From Cycas panzhihuaensis (Eukaryota; Cycadophyta), in NCBI GenBank assembly GCA_023213395.1, contig CM041465.1, forward strand, positions 132,439,741-132,503,740: DNA of 64,000 bases, read 5' to 3'. Below the pieces are notes generated by a model. It searched no databases. It had not been told where the DNA came from and saw nothing but the letters and a program-made list of their open reading frames with translations. The number at the start of each line of letters is the position of its first letter. The first letter of the stretch is position 1. Shown here piece by piece: positions 22,146 through 34,360 of the stretch. Both the position numbers and the translations under genes were made by a program.

Positions 22146-23680
22146 GTGTTCACTTGCAGAACAAGGAGTCAAAAACATCAAGCCCTATTCAGTTCTATAG
22201 AGCCACAGTCATATGAAGAAGCAAGACAACATGTAGAATGGCAAGTTGCAATGGACACAGAAATGGAATCAATTTCCAAAAACAAAACATGGGAGTTGGT
22301 CGAACCACCTGTAGGCAAACCTATTGTTAATTGCAAGTGGGTTTATAAGATTCTGATGGTGGAATAGAAAAACATAAGGCTAGATTGGTAGTTAAGGGTT
22401 ACACTCAAAAACCTGGAGTAGATTATGATGAAACCTTCTCACTAGCAGCAAAATTAAATACAGTGAGAATGGTAATAGCCTTAGTTGCACAACACAATTA
22501 GAAAATTTATCAATTAAACATAAAAAGCGCCTTTTTGAATGGGGATCTCGAAGAAGAGGTGTACATGAAACAACTAAAAGGATATGTCCAAAGTGGTCAA
22601 GAGTATCTTGTATGCAAGTTGAAAAAGGCATTATATGGATTAAAACAAGCTCCAAGGGCTTGGCACATCAAATTAAACAAATATCTCACTCAAAATGGAC
22701 TTCACAGTTGTAACTCAGATTCCAACCTATATGTAAAGAAAAATCAAGAATTGATCACAGTAATTGTAGTCTATATAGATGATATGACTCTCATAGGAAG
22801 CGACACAGAATCCATCAGAGACATAAAAGTACAATTGGAAAAAGGTTTTGAAATGACTGATTTGGGACTTATAAATTATTATCTTGCTATAGAAGGCAAT
22901 TAGAAGGAAGACTCAATCACTCTGTCTCAAAACAAATACACCAAGAATCTGCTGGCAAGATTCAAAATGGAAGAATGCAACAATTATACGACTCCCATGG
23001 AAAGCGGTTGTGACCTGACTCCATTTGTAGAAGACACTTCAGTTGAAGCAACTCTGTATAGAGAATTAATTGGGAGTATGATATATCTCATTACAACTAA
23101 ACCTGATATCTCCTATTTTATTGGACGAGTTTCGAGATATACGCAAGATCCAAAACTAATACATTGAAGAGCTGGAAAAAGGATACTTAGATATCTGAAG
23201 GGAACATCAAACTTAAAACTCACTCATCCAAAAGGTGAGACAAGTAAATTGATTGGATTTTGCAATTCAGATTGGGCAAGAGATAAAATAAAAAAAAAAT
23301 CAAGAAGTGGATACTACTTCTTCTTTGGGTTAGCAACAGTCTCATGGAGCAACAATGACAATCAACAGTTAGTGCCTCTTGCGAAGTAGTTTGGTTGAGA
23401 CAATTTTCGATAGATTTAGACCACTAACAACAAGGGCCAACAACACTTTTTTGTGACAATCAGATTGCAATAAAACTGACTAACAATCTAGTCTTTCATG
23501 CTTAAACCAAACATATTGAAGTATAGCATCGTTTCATATGGGAAAGGTACAAAACAAGGAGATTGATCTAACACACTGCTCGAAGAATGAACAAATTGCA
23601 GATATTCTGACAAAGCCACTCAACAAGGATAAATTTCAATTTCTTAGAGGTAGGTTTGGTTTAAGTAGATAAAACATTAA
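22146..23680 (+). pseudogene. Copia reverse transcriptase and RNase H of element I
   Basis: RT begins near EEARQHVEWQVAMDTEM (22215) and continues through KTWELVEPP, SAFLNGDLEEEVYMKQ, KALYGLKQAPRAW and an intact catalytic YIDD at about 22774-22785. Stops at about 22500 and 22901 sit where Trp is usual, and a TGA at 23165-23167 precedes RAGKRILRYLKGT. RNase H (23160-23670) decays into frameshifts, with SDWARD and SRSGYYFFFGLATVSWS recognisable. Confidence 0.88.
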
Positions 23681-23884
23681 GAGAGGGTGTTAAGATGTAA
23701 TGTTTTATCTAGATATTCTTGAGGGTCATGTATTAAACCCCTCTTCATGTAATAAAGACAAGTGTTTGACACATGGCATACAGACAGAGAGTGGTTACAA
23801 ATTATTGATGTATATATATTGAGAGGATCTCTCTCACATAATGAAGTATTCCATTTTCATATTGTGAGTCTGACTAACAAAGTG

Positions 23885-26463
23885 AAAATATCTTAAATTC
23901 TTTTAAGTTTCAAATTGTTTTATAAGATTGCACTCATTTTCCTGCAACTTCCTAATGGGACAACATCAATGCCTCTAAACTATTGCATCCTGAGGGGACA
24001 ACTCACAAACCTATTAGTAATTAGTTTCTCTAGCCTTTTATATGGTTGTATGATAGGTTATATATGTATCTTGCAACAATGCAACAACTACTCATGTATA
24101 GCTTAGGCATTATCTCACACATTAGTTTGGTTGTGAATTTCATTGCTAGTTGTTTTTTCAAAACTTGTGTTCAAGTTTTTAGGCTCTTAGTTTCAAATAT
24201 GTTAATCTACATGTTACTTGTGGCATCACAATGCAACCTGTTAGCAAGGGATTTACACACATCTTGTTCCTAGTTTCACAAGTTTAGCTAGATTAATCTA
24301 ATCCTTTTTCGCACTAGAGTGCAGCCCATGCATTATGGTTGCTTAAGCAAGATGGCATCTTGCAATGTTGATATGTAAGTGATTCAAAGGATTCTTTTTG
24401 ACAATTGGTCCTTTCTTCATCCTATCCCTTCAGGCTAGTTCCCTTTTTCAGATCGACCCTTCTTATCATACAAAGCATGGTCCCTTTCCGTACTATTTCT
24501 TTTGATTTCAATCACTTTTCATACCAACCCTTACACATAAAGCATAAATCTTTTTCATACCGTCTCTTATGGGCTCAATCCTTTTTCATATTATCTTTTC
24601 TAAGTTCACTCCTTTTTCATACCAACCCTTACATAGAGCACTAGCCTTCTTTCTATTATCCCTAGTGAGCCACTACTCATACATAATGTACGATAGTGAT
24701 ACTATTCATATGCATAGATAGTCTTGTCCCCACATGTTGTCTTATGATGTGATAGGACACCCTAGAGGTTTGGGCTTGAGGTAGGATTTCTTAAATGCAA
24801 ATTTGGGCATGGTTTTCACAAAATAGTTTCCAACCACATACATACATGCAAACAATACTTTGTCTTATACCTATTCTTATCATTTAAACTATAGAAATGC
24901 AAAATTAACAATACCATTTTGTTGTAGAAATACACAACCTTAGGTTTTTAATTCCCATTAAAACTATTCCATAAATGTGTAAAAACATGCATATATAAAC
25001 TACATAGAAGTAAAAGACGAAACAAAAGTAGGATGGGGATTTTCAAGGCAAATTTCAAGCATGGTCTCATGGCTATTTGTTTCATTCATGACACATATAT
25101 ATGAATAGATAGTTTTTCTTTATCAAACATAATATTTGACCATAGGAAATGCAGAAATAAGCCATGCAAAATCCATAATCCATACATGAAGTGTGTATAA
25201 GCTAATATTAATTCCCTACTAAATTTTCCATGATGGGGGAATGGAAGTGAGAACAAGAGTGGTAGCAAATAAACTATTCTAAAATTTCCAAATATGGGAA
25301 GCATGATCATAGCACCTACATCTGCAAATTGACTACCCTTGTGGATTGGCAGTTTTGATGGGGGGAACGCATGAAATCAATTGACTTACTTGCGATCCAA
25401 CATCTGCGATCCATTCTGAAGGGACATGCACATCACAAAATTATTACACTTGTGAGGGGAATCAAATATTTTTTAAATATCACAGATTTCTTTTGTGTGC
25501 TACATCTGGTTTATTTAAATTCAATCTGGCTTTCTACCTCATCGATGCATTGAAGTCACAGGTTTAGGGAAAAGCACATTCAAGCTTTGCAAAAGGTGAT
25601 CAAATACTTGTACGCAAGGGTCTCTCACTCCTCTGCTTCATAATTTGACTCATAATTCCCACTACAAAGTCTCGAGATTCACACTTGTGGACTATTATAT
25701 TTTAATCACTACTTCATCAAGTGAAGGATGCTCAATTTTCCTCTAATTTATTCAATACATAGCACAAAACCCTCAAAAAAACTATTGGAATGGCTACCCA
25801 TTTGGGAGTTCAAAATACGTTTAGGGGGCTTGCATTTTGATTTTTCGAAATCAAGATGAGAAGTTTGCACATGGTCTTGGAAGTTGTCAGGTGTTGGCAT
25901 CTACAAGGATAATATTGATGCGTGTTTCAAAAGTGCATTCAATGTCCCAATGATCGGTTGCATTTCTATTCGAATTTGTTGCCAACTATCTCGATGATGG
26001 CTTGTCTGTATTTGAAATCAAATGTGTATTTGAAATTTCAAATATCTATTGATTTTCATTCAAATCAATCTTGTGCTATTCCATTCAAGTCAAATCTTCG
26101 TGTTATAATATGATGGAGGTTTTGGTGTTATGATATTCTATAGAGGTTTAGGTGTTAAGTTAGCATTGAGCTGTGGAAATTTAAATAATTCTCCTACATG
26201 TTATGGTACTTCAAGCATATGCGAAGGGCTACCTTTTGGTCTTCATCTGGATGGATTGTCACTTCTGGTGTAACTGCAAGTCAAAAGAGGGCTACGAAAC
26301 CTATTTGTCTCCCATTAAAATATTGAAATCTAGATGAAATCCAAAGCTCCAAATGATCTCCTTCACATGTGTGCCAAAAAGCCAATAACAATTTAGTGGC
26401 ACCGATATTTGTTTATCATCTCTCTTGTCTCTTTCTAATTACACCTAAATATTCGTCCAACTT
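23885..26463. other. AT-rich intergenic DNA with a short tandem repeat
   Basis: No gene is supported here. Between about 24441 and 24640 a CTTTTTCATACC-like unit recurs at about 24441, 24481, 24513, 24549, 24580 and 24610 (steps of 30-40 bp). The rest appears unique and non-coding. Confidence 0.55.
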
Positions 26464-27117
26464 GGCTCTAATACTAGTTATGGCATGCCCACATCAATTA
26501 ATGACAAGAAATTCAATATCTTAGAAATATAAAATAATATCAGATTTATAGTAGAAAATAGAATAATATTAAGATATCTCAAATGATTAAGTAGCTCTCT
26601 TCAAGGCAAGGGGATTCTCCCATGGCATCATAGTGCCACTTTGGTTTTAGGCCATTGTCCCAATAAGATAAATAATGTTCCAAAAGATGATAACAAATGA
26701 TTAGGGCTCCCTTATTATAGCCATAGGCTAGGGCCTATTTATACTCTCTCTAAAAAATCAACTTCCTATCCTCTCTCTTAAAATTGTCTTCACATCTTAA
26801 AACTGACTTCACATGCCTATTTGGAGCCAACTTCACATTAGGTGTGTAACATGAATATGAAAAAGTTAGGGTTTTCAAAGGGGCAACTTTTTATATAAGA
26901 AAACAACTGCTATAAATGGAGAGAAATCTTGGGGAAAAAGTTAGATTTTCTAGTTTGTTATTTTAATATTTCCTTGCTTTCTAATAACTAGCATTATTAT
27001 TTTTTTAATTCTTTAATGATGTTAGGCTTCATCTAAATTATTCTCAAGTATGCTCGAAATATTTGTGGATATAGTTGTTGGGACCTAGGAGGCTGAGATA
27101 TGATGTTAGACACAACA
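26464..27117 (-). mobile_element. Probable minus-strand 5' LTR with primer site
   Basis: Read on the minus strand, sequence starting TGTTGTGTC (27117) runs to a degenerate tRNA-Met primer site (TAGTATTAGAGCC, complement of 26464-26476). A promoter-like GTATAAATAGG lies at about 26734-26744. The body should lie at lower coordinates, but I see no coding remains or second LTR there, so this is tentative. Confidence 0.45.
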
Positions 27118-27767
27118 TTATATTGATGGAATCATGAGGGTACATCAGGGAACTTTGCACAAAAGACCTCAAAATATTTCAACCACAAACATTCACAATT
27201 ACACCAGATCTAACATATGGAAAAACCCTTTGGGGGATAAAAAACCATCTCAAGAATAAATATAATATTATAATAATATATGAGATAATACAATGGAGAT
27301 GGTTGAGGATCTCATCCTCCCTCTCATTAACCTTCTACCTATGTAACAAATTAACCTGGCTCCCCAATCTTCCAGCCACCTCATGTATGAAGGATTCTAG
27401 AATAAATGGGAGAGAAGTTCGTTGAATTGGACAGTGGCCAATCACCAAACTTTTGTAATAACCTATTAAACTAATTAAATACATAATGAATAAAAGCCTA
27501 ACATTAGGGTATAATTCTAACATCCCCCTTTAATGCTATCTTTTCTACAATATATGATATAGAAGATGAAGAAGACGAAGAAGACTTCAGCATGTTGATC
27601 CCCCTTTGATGGAGACTTCTTTAATCTTCAGTAAATCTCTAAGCTTTAAGAACTTAACTTCTATCAACGACTTTGTAAGAATATTTGCAATCTGCAAATC
27701 TATAGGACAATAAGACAAGTGAATAATTTCATCATTTACAAGATTACATATAAAATGTTATGTAATT

Positions 27768-29546
27768 CTATATGTTTTGTCCTTGAATGTGCAACATGAT
27801 TAGTAGCAATAGATATGACACCTTGATTATCAACATGAAATGCAATGAGTTAGGAAATAAACCAAGATCACTTAATAGAGATTTAATCCAGAGTGATTCT
27901 TTACTAGCTTCGACAAGAGCTCGATATTCAACTTTAGTTGTGGATAAGGCTAAGGTTTGCATCTTTTTGTTGGACCAAGTGATTGGTAAAGAGTCTAAAA
28001 AGAAAACATAACCGATTGTAGATTTACAGTCATCAAAGTCTTCTGCCCAATCAAAGTCTCTATAATCTATTAATTTTAGATTATTGTTGCAAGAGTTATA
28101 GGTTAGGCCATAGAATGTTGTATCTTGTAAGTATCTTAAAATCCGTTTAGTTGCTTTCCAGTGAGACTTGTAAGGATTCTGCATGTATTTGGAGCACAAA
28201 GCGGGTGGGCGTGAGTTAGGTAAATGAGGCTGCCTATGAGTTGTCGATATGTCTTAGGATCACAAAGCGGTGTGGGACAATCAGTGGATAGCTTTATACC
28301 TGATTGTAAAGGATTTGGAGATGATTTAGCATTTTCTATGTTAAATCTTTTGATTAAGTCTAGAATATATTTAGGTTGAGATATCGCTATTTTAGAATCA
28401 ATTTGACAGATTTGTAATCCTAGAAAATAGTGTAAAAGACCTAAGTCAGTCATTTCAAATTTATTCATTAAGATTGATTTTAATTGATGAATACCGGAGA
28501 GTAAGGATCCAGTAGTAATTATATCACTTACATAGAGAATTAAGATGGTAATATTATCATTTTCACATCTAAAGAAAAGATTAAGCTCACTAATACACTT
28601 AGTGTATCCATTTTGTATAAGATAATCATCTATCTTTGTGTACCAAGATCAAGGAGCTTATTTTACGCCATAGATAGATTTTCTTAATTTACAAACAAGA
28701 TTAAGATTACAAACAAAACCAGGAGGTTGATTCATGTAGATTTCTTCTTTGAGATCATCGTTTAAAAATGTGCTCTTAACATCCATCTGATGAATTTCCC
28801 AACTAAATTTTGCTGCAAGAGCTATGATGGTTTTAATGGTATTCATTTTAGTTACAGGAGCAAAGATTTCGGTATAATCAATACCATCAATTTGTGAGAA
28901 ACCTTTTGCTACTAAACGAGCTTTGTATTTTTCAATTGCTCCTTCAGAGTTGAACTTGGTTTGATAAATCCATTTATAGTTTACCATGTTCTTTCCAAGA
29001 GGCAGAGTAACTAAATCCCAAGTTGAGTTCTTTTTAAGAGCATCTATTTCAACTTGCATGGCCTGCGGCCATCTGAAATTGTTACTTGCTTGTTTAAAGG
29101 TTTTAAGGTCATCACTGGCCATGACTTTGGCCATTAGAGCAAAATTGGCTTGAAGTTTTTGAAACAAGTTCTTTTGGTATCCAAAGGATTACTAGCATCA
29201 GAAAGAGTTTTCTAAGCTCAAACAGGTTGTTTGCTATTGTTGGGTTGTTGTTTTGGAGAAGTAGGCTGACTAGATGAAGTTGGGGTAGTTGGTTCATTTA
29301 AAGTCTAGTTTTGGACTTGAGTAGATAAAGACTCAATTGATTCAGGATCAGCTTGTATGTCACTGAGATCAATTAAGTGAGTATTAGTTAGCAAGCTTTA
29401 AATTGGTAGTTTGACATAAGAAGTTTTTGATGAAGAACCTTCTTTATCAAATATAACATCACACAGAATTGAAATCTTATGCGTGGTTGGATTTAAAAGT
29501 CTGTAAGCTTTGCTTTCGTCGCTGTAACCAACAAAGATGTATTTGA
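27768..29546 (-). pseudogene. RT and RNase H of element G, with integrase tail
   Basis: Downstream of the H insertion the frame resumes at 29546 with YIFVGYSDESKAYRL (integrase tail), then a stop-ridden linker. RT spans 29167-28480, with STWDLVTLPLGKNMVNYKW, EIFAPVTKM, SAFLN-like STFLNDDLKEEIYM and a YG.K.AP..WY motif carrying two stops near 28645-28660. The catalytic box is YVSD instead of YVDD (about 28525). RNase H (28199-27768) reads RILRYLQDTTFYGL, TWSNKKMQTLALSTTKVEYRA. It is clearly copia. Confidence 0.88.
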
Positions 29547-30124
29547 TGTTGACAATGGGCATTAGGCCACATTGATCCCAAGATCATAAATATAATCACA
29601 ATACAATAAATGCATGAAAGCATGAGAGCATAAAAGCATAAACTGAAATATAGGAGCAAGAGAAAATGATACCCAATATGTGGAGTTGGAATTGGTCCAA
29701 CCTCCCAAGAAGAAAACAGCTTGATTAGCAAACTGATAGCATAACAATACAACTCCAAGTCTCCATATGAGACAATGAGAAGAGGTCTCATTATATAGAG
29801 TGAAATGAGAGACCTAAGGCCTTGGATGTTTGACAAGTGTCAAACATCCAAGATACATCACATGGATCATGAGCAAAAGTGCTTGGATCCTCACCTAAGG
29901 CCTTGGATGTTTGACAAGTGTCAAACATCCAAGATACATCACTTGGAATATTCAAACAAGTGCATGAGGGTCCATTGACCCTTTTGTGACAACGTTGTGA
30001 CACTAGAAAGAATGTGGGTGTGCACTTTATCACTTAAGTGATAAGTCACCCCTAAAGTATAAAGTGCATATATTACATGAAAATAAATGTACATTCACTT
30101 AACATTTAAACATAAGGTTTAACA
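29547..30124 (-). mobile_element. 3' LTR of H with duplicated 30-bp palindrome
   Basis: 578 bp. Perfect palindromes at 29822-29851 and 29903-29932 have 14-bp arms (TTGGATGTTTGACA) around AG. A third palindrome, TTATCACTTAAGTGATAA, is at about 30027-30044. The 5' LTR at 36420-36999 has the same features at 36696-36725 and 36777-36806. Confidence 0.93.
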
Positions 30125-30139
30125 CCCCTCATTTACAAT

Positions 30140-31966
30140 GTTAAGTCGGACACCAAGACCATCTCTAAATTTTACAAATTTGTCTCTACCAAGTGGCTTG
30201 GTAAAGATATCTCTGCCTATTGCTCTGTTGGTCGATATTGAAGTGTGATCTCACCACCGTGTACATGCTCCCCGATGAAATGGTGGTGAACTTCAATATG
30301 CTTGGTCCGTGCATGGAAAGCAGGATTCTTAGTTAGCTTGAGGACACTTTGATTGTCACAATGAAGGTCGGTCGCTGGCTCTGAAACCCAAGCTCACCAA
30401 GAATCCGTCGAGCCGGATAGCCTCACAAGTCGCTACCGACCGCAGCTTTGTATTCTCGGTGGAGGACAAGGTAACATTTGGTTGCTTCTTGCAACTCCAT
30501 GAAACATTCCGATCCAAGGGTAAAACAAGAACCCGAGGTAGATCTCCGCTATCCCGGCATCCTCGCCTAATCGTAATCGAGAGAACCCTCCAAAGTGAAG
30601 TTCTCCTTATGTACATACTCAAGTCCAAGCCGCAATGTTCCTTTGATATACTTGAGTATCGTCTTCTTCGCATTTCAGGTATCCGATTGGGTTGAGACAT
30701 GTAACGAGAGCAAATCCCAACAAAGAATGAAATATCCTAGAGTGTTGGTGAGATAAATGAGACTCCCAATCAACCGGGTAAAGTGTGGGATCTGTTGGTG
30801 TAGCTTCCTCATTGAGAGAAAGCTTGGTGCCGTTCTCCATGGGTGTAGGCGCCGTCTTGCGATCGTGCATCCCGAATCTCGCAAGATGTCCCAAGAATAT
30901 TTTGCTTGGGAAATGAAGATATAGCTTTGGTCACGCCATACCTCAAAGCCTAGAAAGTAATGGAGAAGTCCAAGATCGGTCATCTCAAAACTTCTCTTCA
31001 AATCATTTTGGAGAACATTGATGAGCTTAGTGTCATCACCGTGATCACTAAGTCATCTACATACAAGGCAATATAAGTGACATGGTGATGGTCATGTTTG
31101 ATGTACAAGTTTGGATCGGATGTGGATCGATGAAACCCATGTCTCAAAAAGTATTCATCGATTTTTGCATACCATGCCCTAGGAGCTTGCTTCAAGCCAT
31201 ACAAAGCCTTCTTGAGGCGACATACCAAATGCTCCTTGCCTTGTTCCTTGTAACTGGAGGTTGCTCCAAGTATACCTCCTCTTGAAGATCGCCATTGAGG
31301 AAGGCGCTCTTCACGTCCATCGATATCTGACCCATTTGCATTGTGCGCCTAAGGCCAAGAGAAGTCCGATGGTGTTCATATTTGCTACGGTGCAAAGGTC
31401 TCCTCGTAATCAATTCCTTCTTGTTGTTTAAATCCCTTTGCTACAAGTCTTGCTTTCGACGCTTGAGTGTCCCATCGAGAATGGACTTTGGTCTTGTAGA
31501 CCCATTTACAACCGATTACTGTTTGTGTGGAGGCAATTCGACCAAGTCCCAAGTACCATTCTTATGAATGGATTGAATCTCCTCATCCATGGCGACTTTC
31601 CAATTATCACTTTGTGAAGCCTCGCAAAGGTAGTAGGCTCATCAATAGAAAGCACTTGACCATAAGTGCAAAGTTTGTTTCTTCGCCGATACTTTGATGG
31701 ACGTTCCTTCAATGATATGACCATCCTGCACTGCTTTGAGTGTACCACTTAGGTAACCACGAATGATGTGGCTTGAACCTCAATATCTTACGGTCTAAGT
31801 GTAGGGGTATCGAAGATGAAGTGGAAGGTTCAAGTGGGGCAAATGAGGATGAAGTAGATGGTACGGAAGGTGCGGATGAAGAACATGGTGTGTAAGATTG
31901 AGGGAAGGAAGTCCTCAACAATCTTTTTCCCTTTGTCAATGGGGGTTGGATTGGTGCCATATCCAA
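30140..31966 (-). pseudogene. RT and RNase H of element H, many frameshifts
   Basis: Read on the minus strand. The linker lies near 31966-31709, then RT: MDVKSAFLNGDLQEEVYLEQP (31320-31260), KALYGLKQAPRAWYAKIDEYF, an intact YVDD at about 31050, and FEMTDLGLLHYFLGFEV (30990-30940). RNase H fragments follow (KQPNVTLSST near 30470), then HARTKHIEVHHHF at about 30310-30270. Frame changes occur every 50-200 bases. Confidence 0.85.
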
Positions 31967-31979
31967 CTCTTTTGATCAT

Positions 31980-32830
31980 ACTCAACAAAGATTACATCTC
32001 TTGAGAGATGTATTTTCCTCCCAATGGATCATACAACTTGTAGGCTTTGCTATGGATTGAATATCCTACAAAGATGCATTTAAGACTATGTTTGTCCAAC
32101 TTAGTTCTTTGTTGATCCGGTATGTGCATATATGCAAGACACCGAATGTCCTTAAGTGGTCGATAGTTGGCTTCTTTCCGGACCAAGCCTCCTCGGGTGT
32201 GATATTGGCATCGCTTGTAGGACTTGATTGGCCACATAGGCTTGCTTGAAATGCTTGACCCGAAGCTCTTGGAAGCCCTTTGCATGCATCATTGTTCGCT
32301 TTATTAGCCAATGTTCTATTCATCCTTCGGAGACTCCATTTCTTTGAGGAGTATGAGGAGTCGTGAGTTGTCTCCGAATTCCATTATCCTTGCAAAATTG
32401 GTTGAATTCATTTGAAGTGAATTCACCTCCATTATCGACCTTAATGTGCCAATTGAGTAGCAGATTCATTTTCTACTCCGCCTTTGAACTCTTTGAATTT
32501 GGAGAAGGCTTGATTTTTGTTTTAGGAAGTAGACCCGGACTTTGTGAGAGAAGTCATCAATAAAGGATATGTAGTACAATGCTCCTCCAAAGGAGTGGTG
32601 GACATGGGTCCACACAAGTCCGAGTGAACTAATTGCAAAGGATAAGATGCACGCCATGCTTTGCCTTTAGGAAAAGGCACCGATGTTGTGTCCCCATTAT
32701 GCAAGCTTCAAAAGACATTTTGAGCCATACATCTTTGGAAGCCCATACACCATGCTTTTGTATGTCATCTGCTTGATTGTCTAGGCTTAAATGTCCTAGA
32801 CGTTGATGCCATAATCGAATTTTTGACAAA
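31980..32830 (-). pseudogene. Integrase of element H, frameshifted
   Basis: The minus strand shows the zinc domain IRLWHQRLGHLS (32820-32780) and later Cys-containing pieces, then LVHSDLCGPM (about 32635-32605) carrying the first catalytic Asp. A long frameshifted core follows, then NRTLANKANNDACK and PEEAWSGKKPTIDHLRTFG (about 32320-32130), and IFVGYSIHSKAYKLYDP near 32075-32025. It would insert element DNA; it is not translatable as is. Confidence 0.85.
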
Positions 32831-34360
32831 GATGTGAAACCGTAAAAGCGTAATCAAGAGTAATATTATTGGCATCCAACTTGTAAAGACCTTGATCCTC
32901 ATAGGCTACACTACAATCGATCATCTTTGTCACGAATGATACATTTCCCATTTTGAATAGTACGCTCATGTGTTGCTTGTTCATCTGGCTAACAGAGAGC
33001 AGATTCTTCTCCATAGAAGAAATGAAGTAGGCATCACTATTGGGGGATGATAAGGAAGGATTTTAGGAGAGTGAAAAGGAGCTATGGTGCCTATTCCAAA
33101 ACCTCGGTTGATTCACCATTTCCAAAGGTTACTAAATGACCTTTGCCTTCCTTGATGTTGCATAGGAGTTCTTCACTCCTGTCATATGTCGAGTAGCTCT
33201 CGAATCGACAATCCAAGTGTTGTCAACCTTGGATGATTGGAATGCACAAAGTAGTTTGTCGTCATTGGCAACCGATTATAATGGCGTTGGTAGCCATTTC
33301 TTTGACCCCTCCTTGTGGACCTCCTCGATAGGCACCTCGATTTGGTCGAGGGGAAACCGATCCGATCATGCTGGAATCTCTGTTGAAACTGCTGGCGTGG
33401 CCGCTGTCTTTGGCCCCGTAATGGTGATCGATGTCTTTGGCCTTGTGGTCGATGTCAGCTTTGCTTAAGATTTGCTTGCTTTCTCGCACTTCAGTGCAAT
33501 GTGGCGGGAATGCCACAATATTGGCAAACGACATTGGTCTTGGAAGATCCAATGTTCATATTTCTAAACCGCTTTGTGAATGCGTGTTAGATTTTGAGTT
33601 GGCTTTGCCTTTCTTTGTGAAAGCACCGATGTAGATGGTTCTTCATTATCCTTAGCATAAATTTGTTCTTCTTGAAGCAATAAGCTTTCAAGTTGATTGG
33701 TATCATCCCCTAAGTGAACCATCTCGTAGTTGATGATATGAAGCCATTGTAGTCCTTTGGTAGTGCTTTTGTGATGGAGGCTACGATTTCATCTCTTGTA
33801 GTGGACTACCCAAAGTAATTAATTCATTACAAACCTCCTTAATAGAGGACATGAATGAGTCATTGGCTTTACAAATTTAATGGAGTACAATTTAGCTTTT
33901 ATCATCAAAATGCGAGCTTCATCTCGCCTTTCATACAAAGAGGACAAGGTGTCCCATGCTTCTTTAGAAGATAGTCCGGCGTAAGAAATATTTTGATCTA
34001 CATGTATGTCCACAACCATTCGAATGAATGCCAAAGCAATTTCGTCTTTGGCCTCCCATGCAAAGAACAAGTTGAACATCCACAGTGCGGTTGATTATCA
34101 TTAACCACAAGTGTAGGATTGGGGATTCTTCCAAACATATCCCAGAACTCATTCATTATCAAGAGATTTTTGTGATTCTTTTCCATTCTTGATAGTTAGC
34201 TTGTCCTATTAGCCTTATGGTACAAGCATTAAGCATTTGTATGGCGACCATCTTTCCACTTGAGTAACACTTGAAGCTAGCGGATAACTTGGAAGTCTCA
34301 AGAGCTTTGTCGCTAAGATCCACCTTCAAACAACACCACTAGTCCCGATCTTACAAGAAG
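32831..34360 (-). pseudogene. Gag and protease of element H, frameshifted
   Basis: Gag fragments include SSKEAWDTLSSLYERRDEAR (33990-33930). A zinc-knuckle stretch lies near 33500 and the protease at about 33215-32830. Its active site reads WIVDSRATRHMTG: the usual Asp-Ser-Gly is Asp-Ser-Arg, explained by GGA to AGA. KNLLSVSQMNKQH near 33010 is the usual end of copia protease. Several stops interrupt the region. Confidence 0.82.

Larger units (their letters stand above)
18192..23879 (+). mobile_element. Ty1/copia retrotransposon I with nested solo LTR
   Basis: LTRs at 18192-18384 (193 bp) and 23688-23879 (192 bp) start TGTTAAGAT and end CTAACA. A tRNA-Met primer site (TGGTATCAGAGC) is at 18385-18396 and a purine tract (AAGAGAGGG) at 23679-23687. 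Target duplications are AGGTG and AAGTG, differing by one G-to-A change. The order gag-protease-integrase-RT-RNase H is copia. 18397-19110 is a non-coding leader. Every domain is damaged. The gag is split by a 555-bp solo LTR of another family. Confidence 0.93.
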
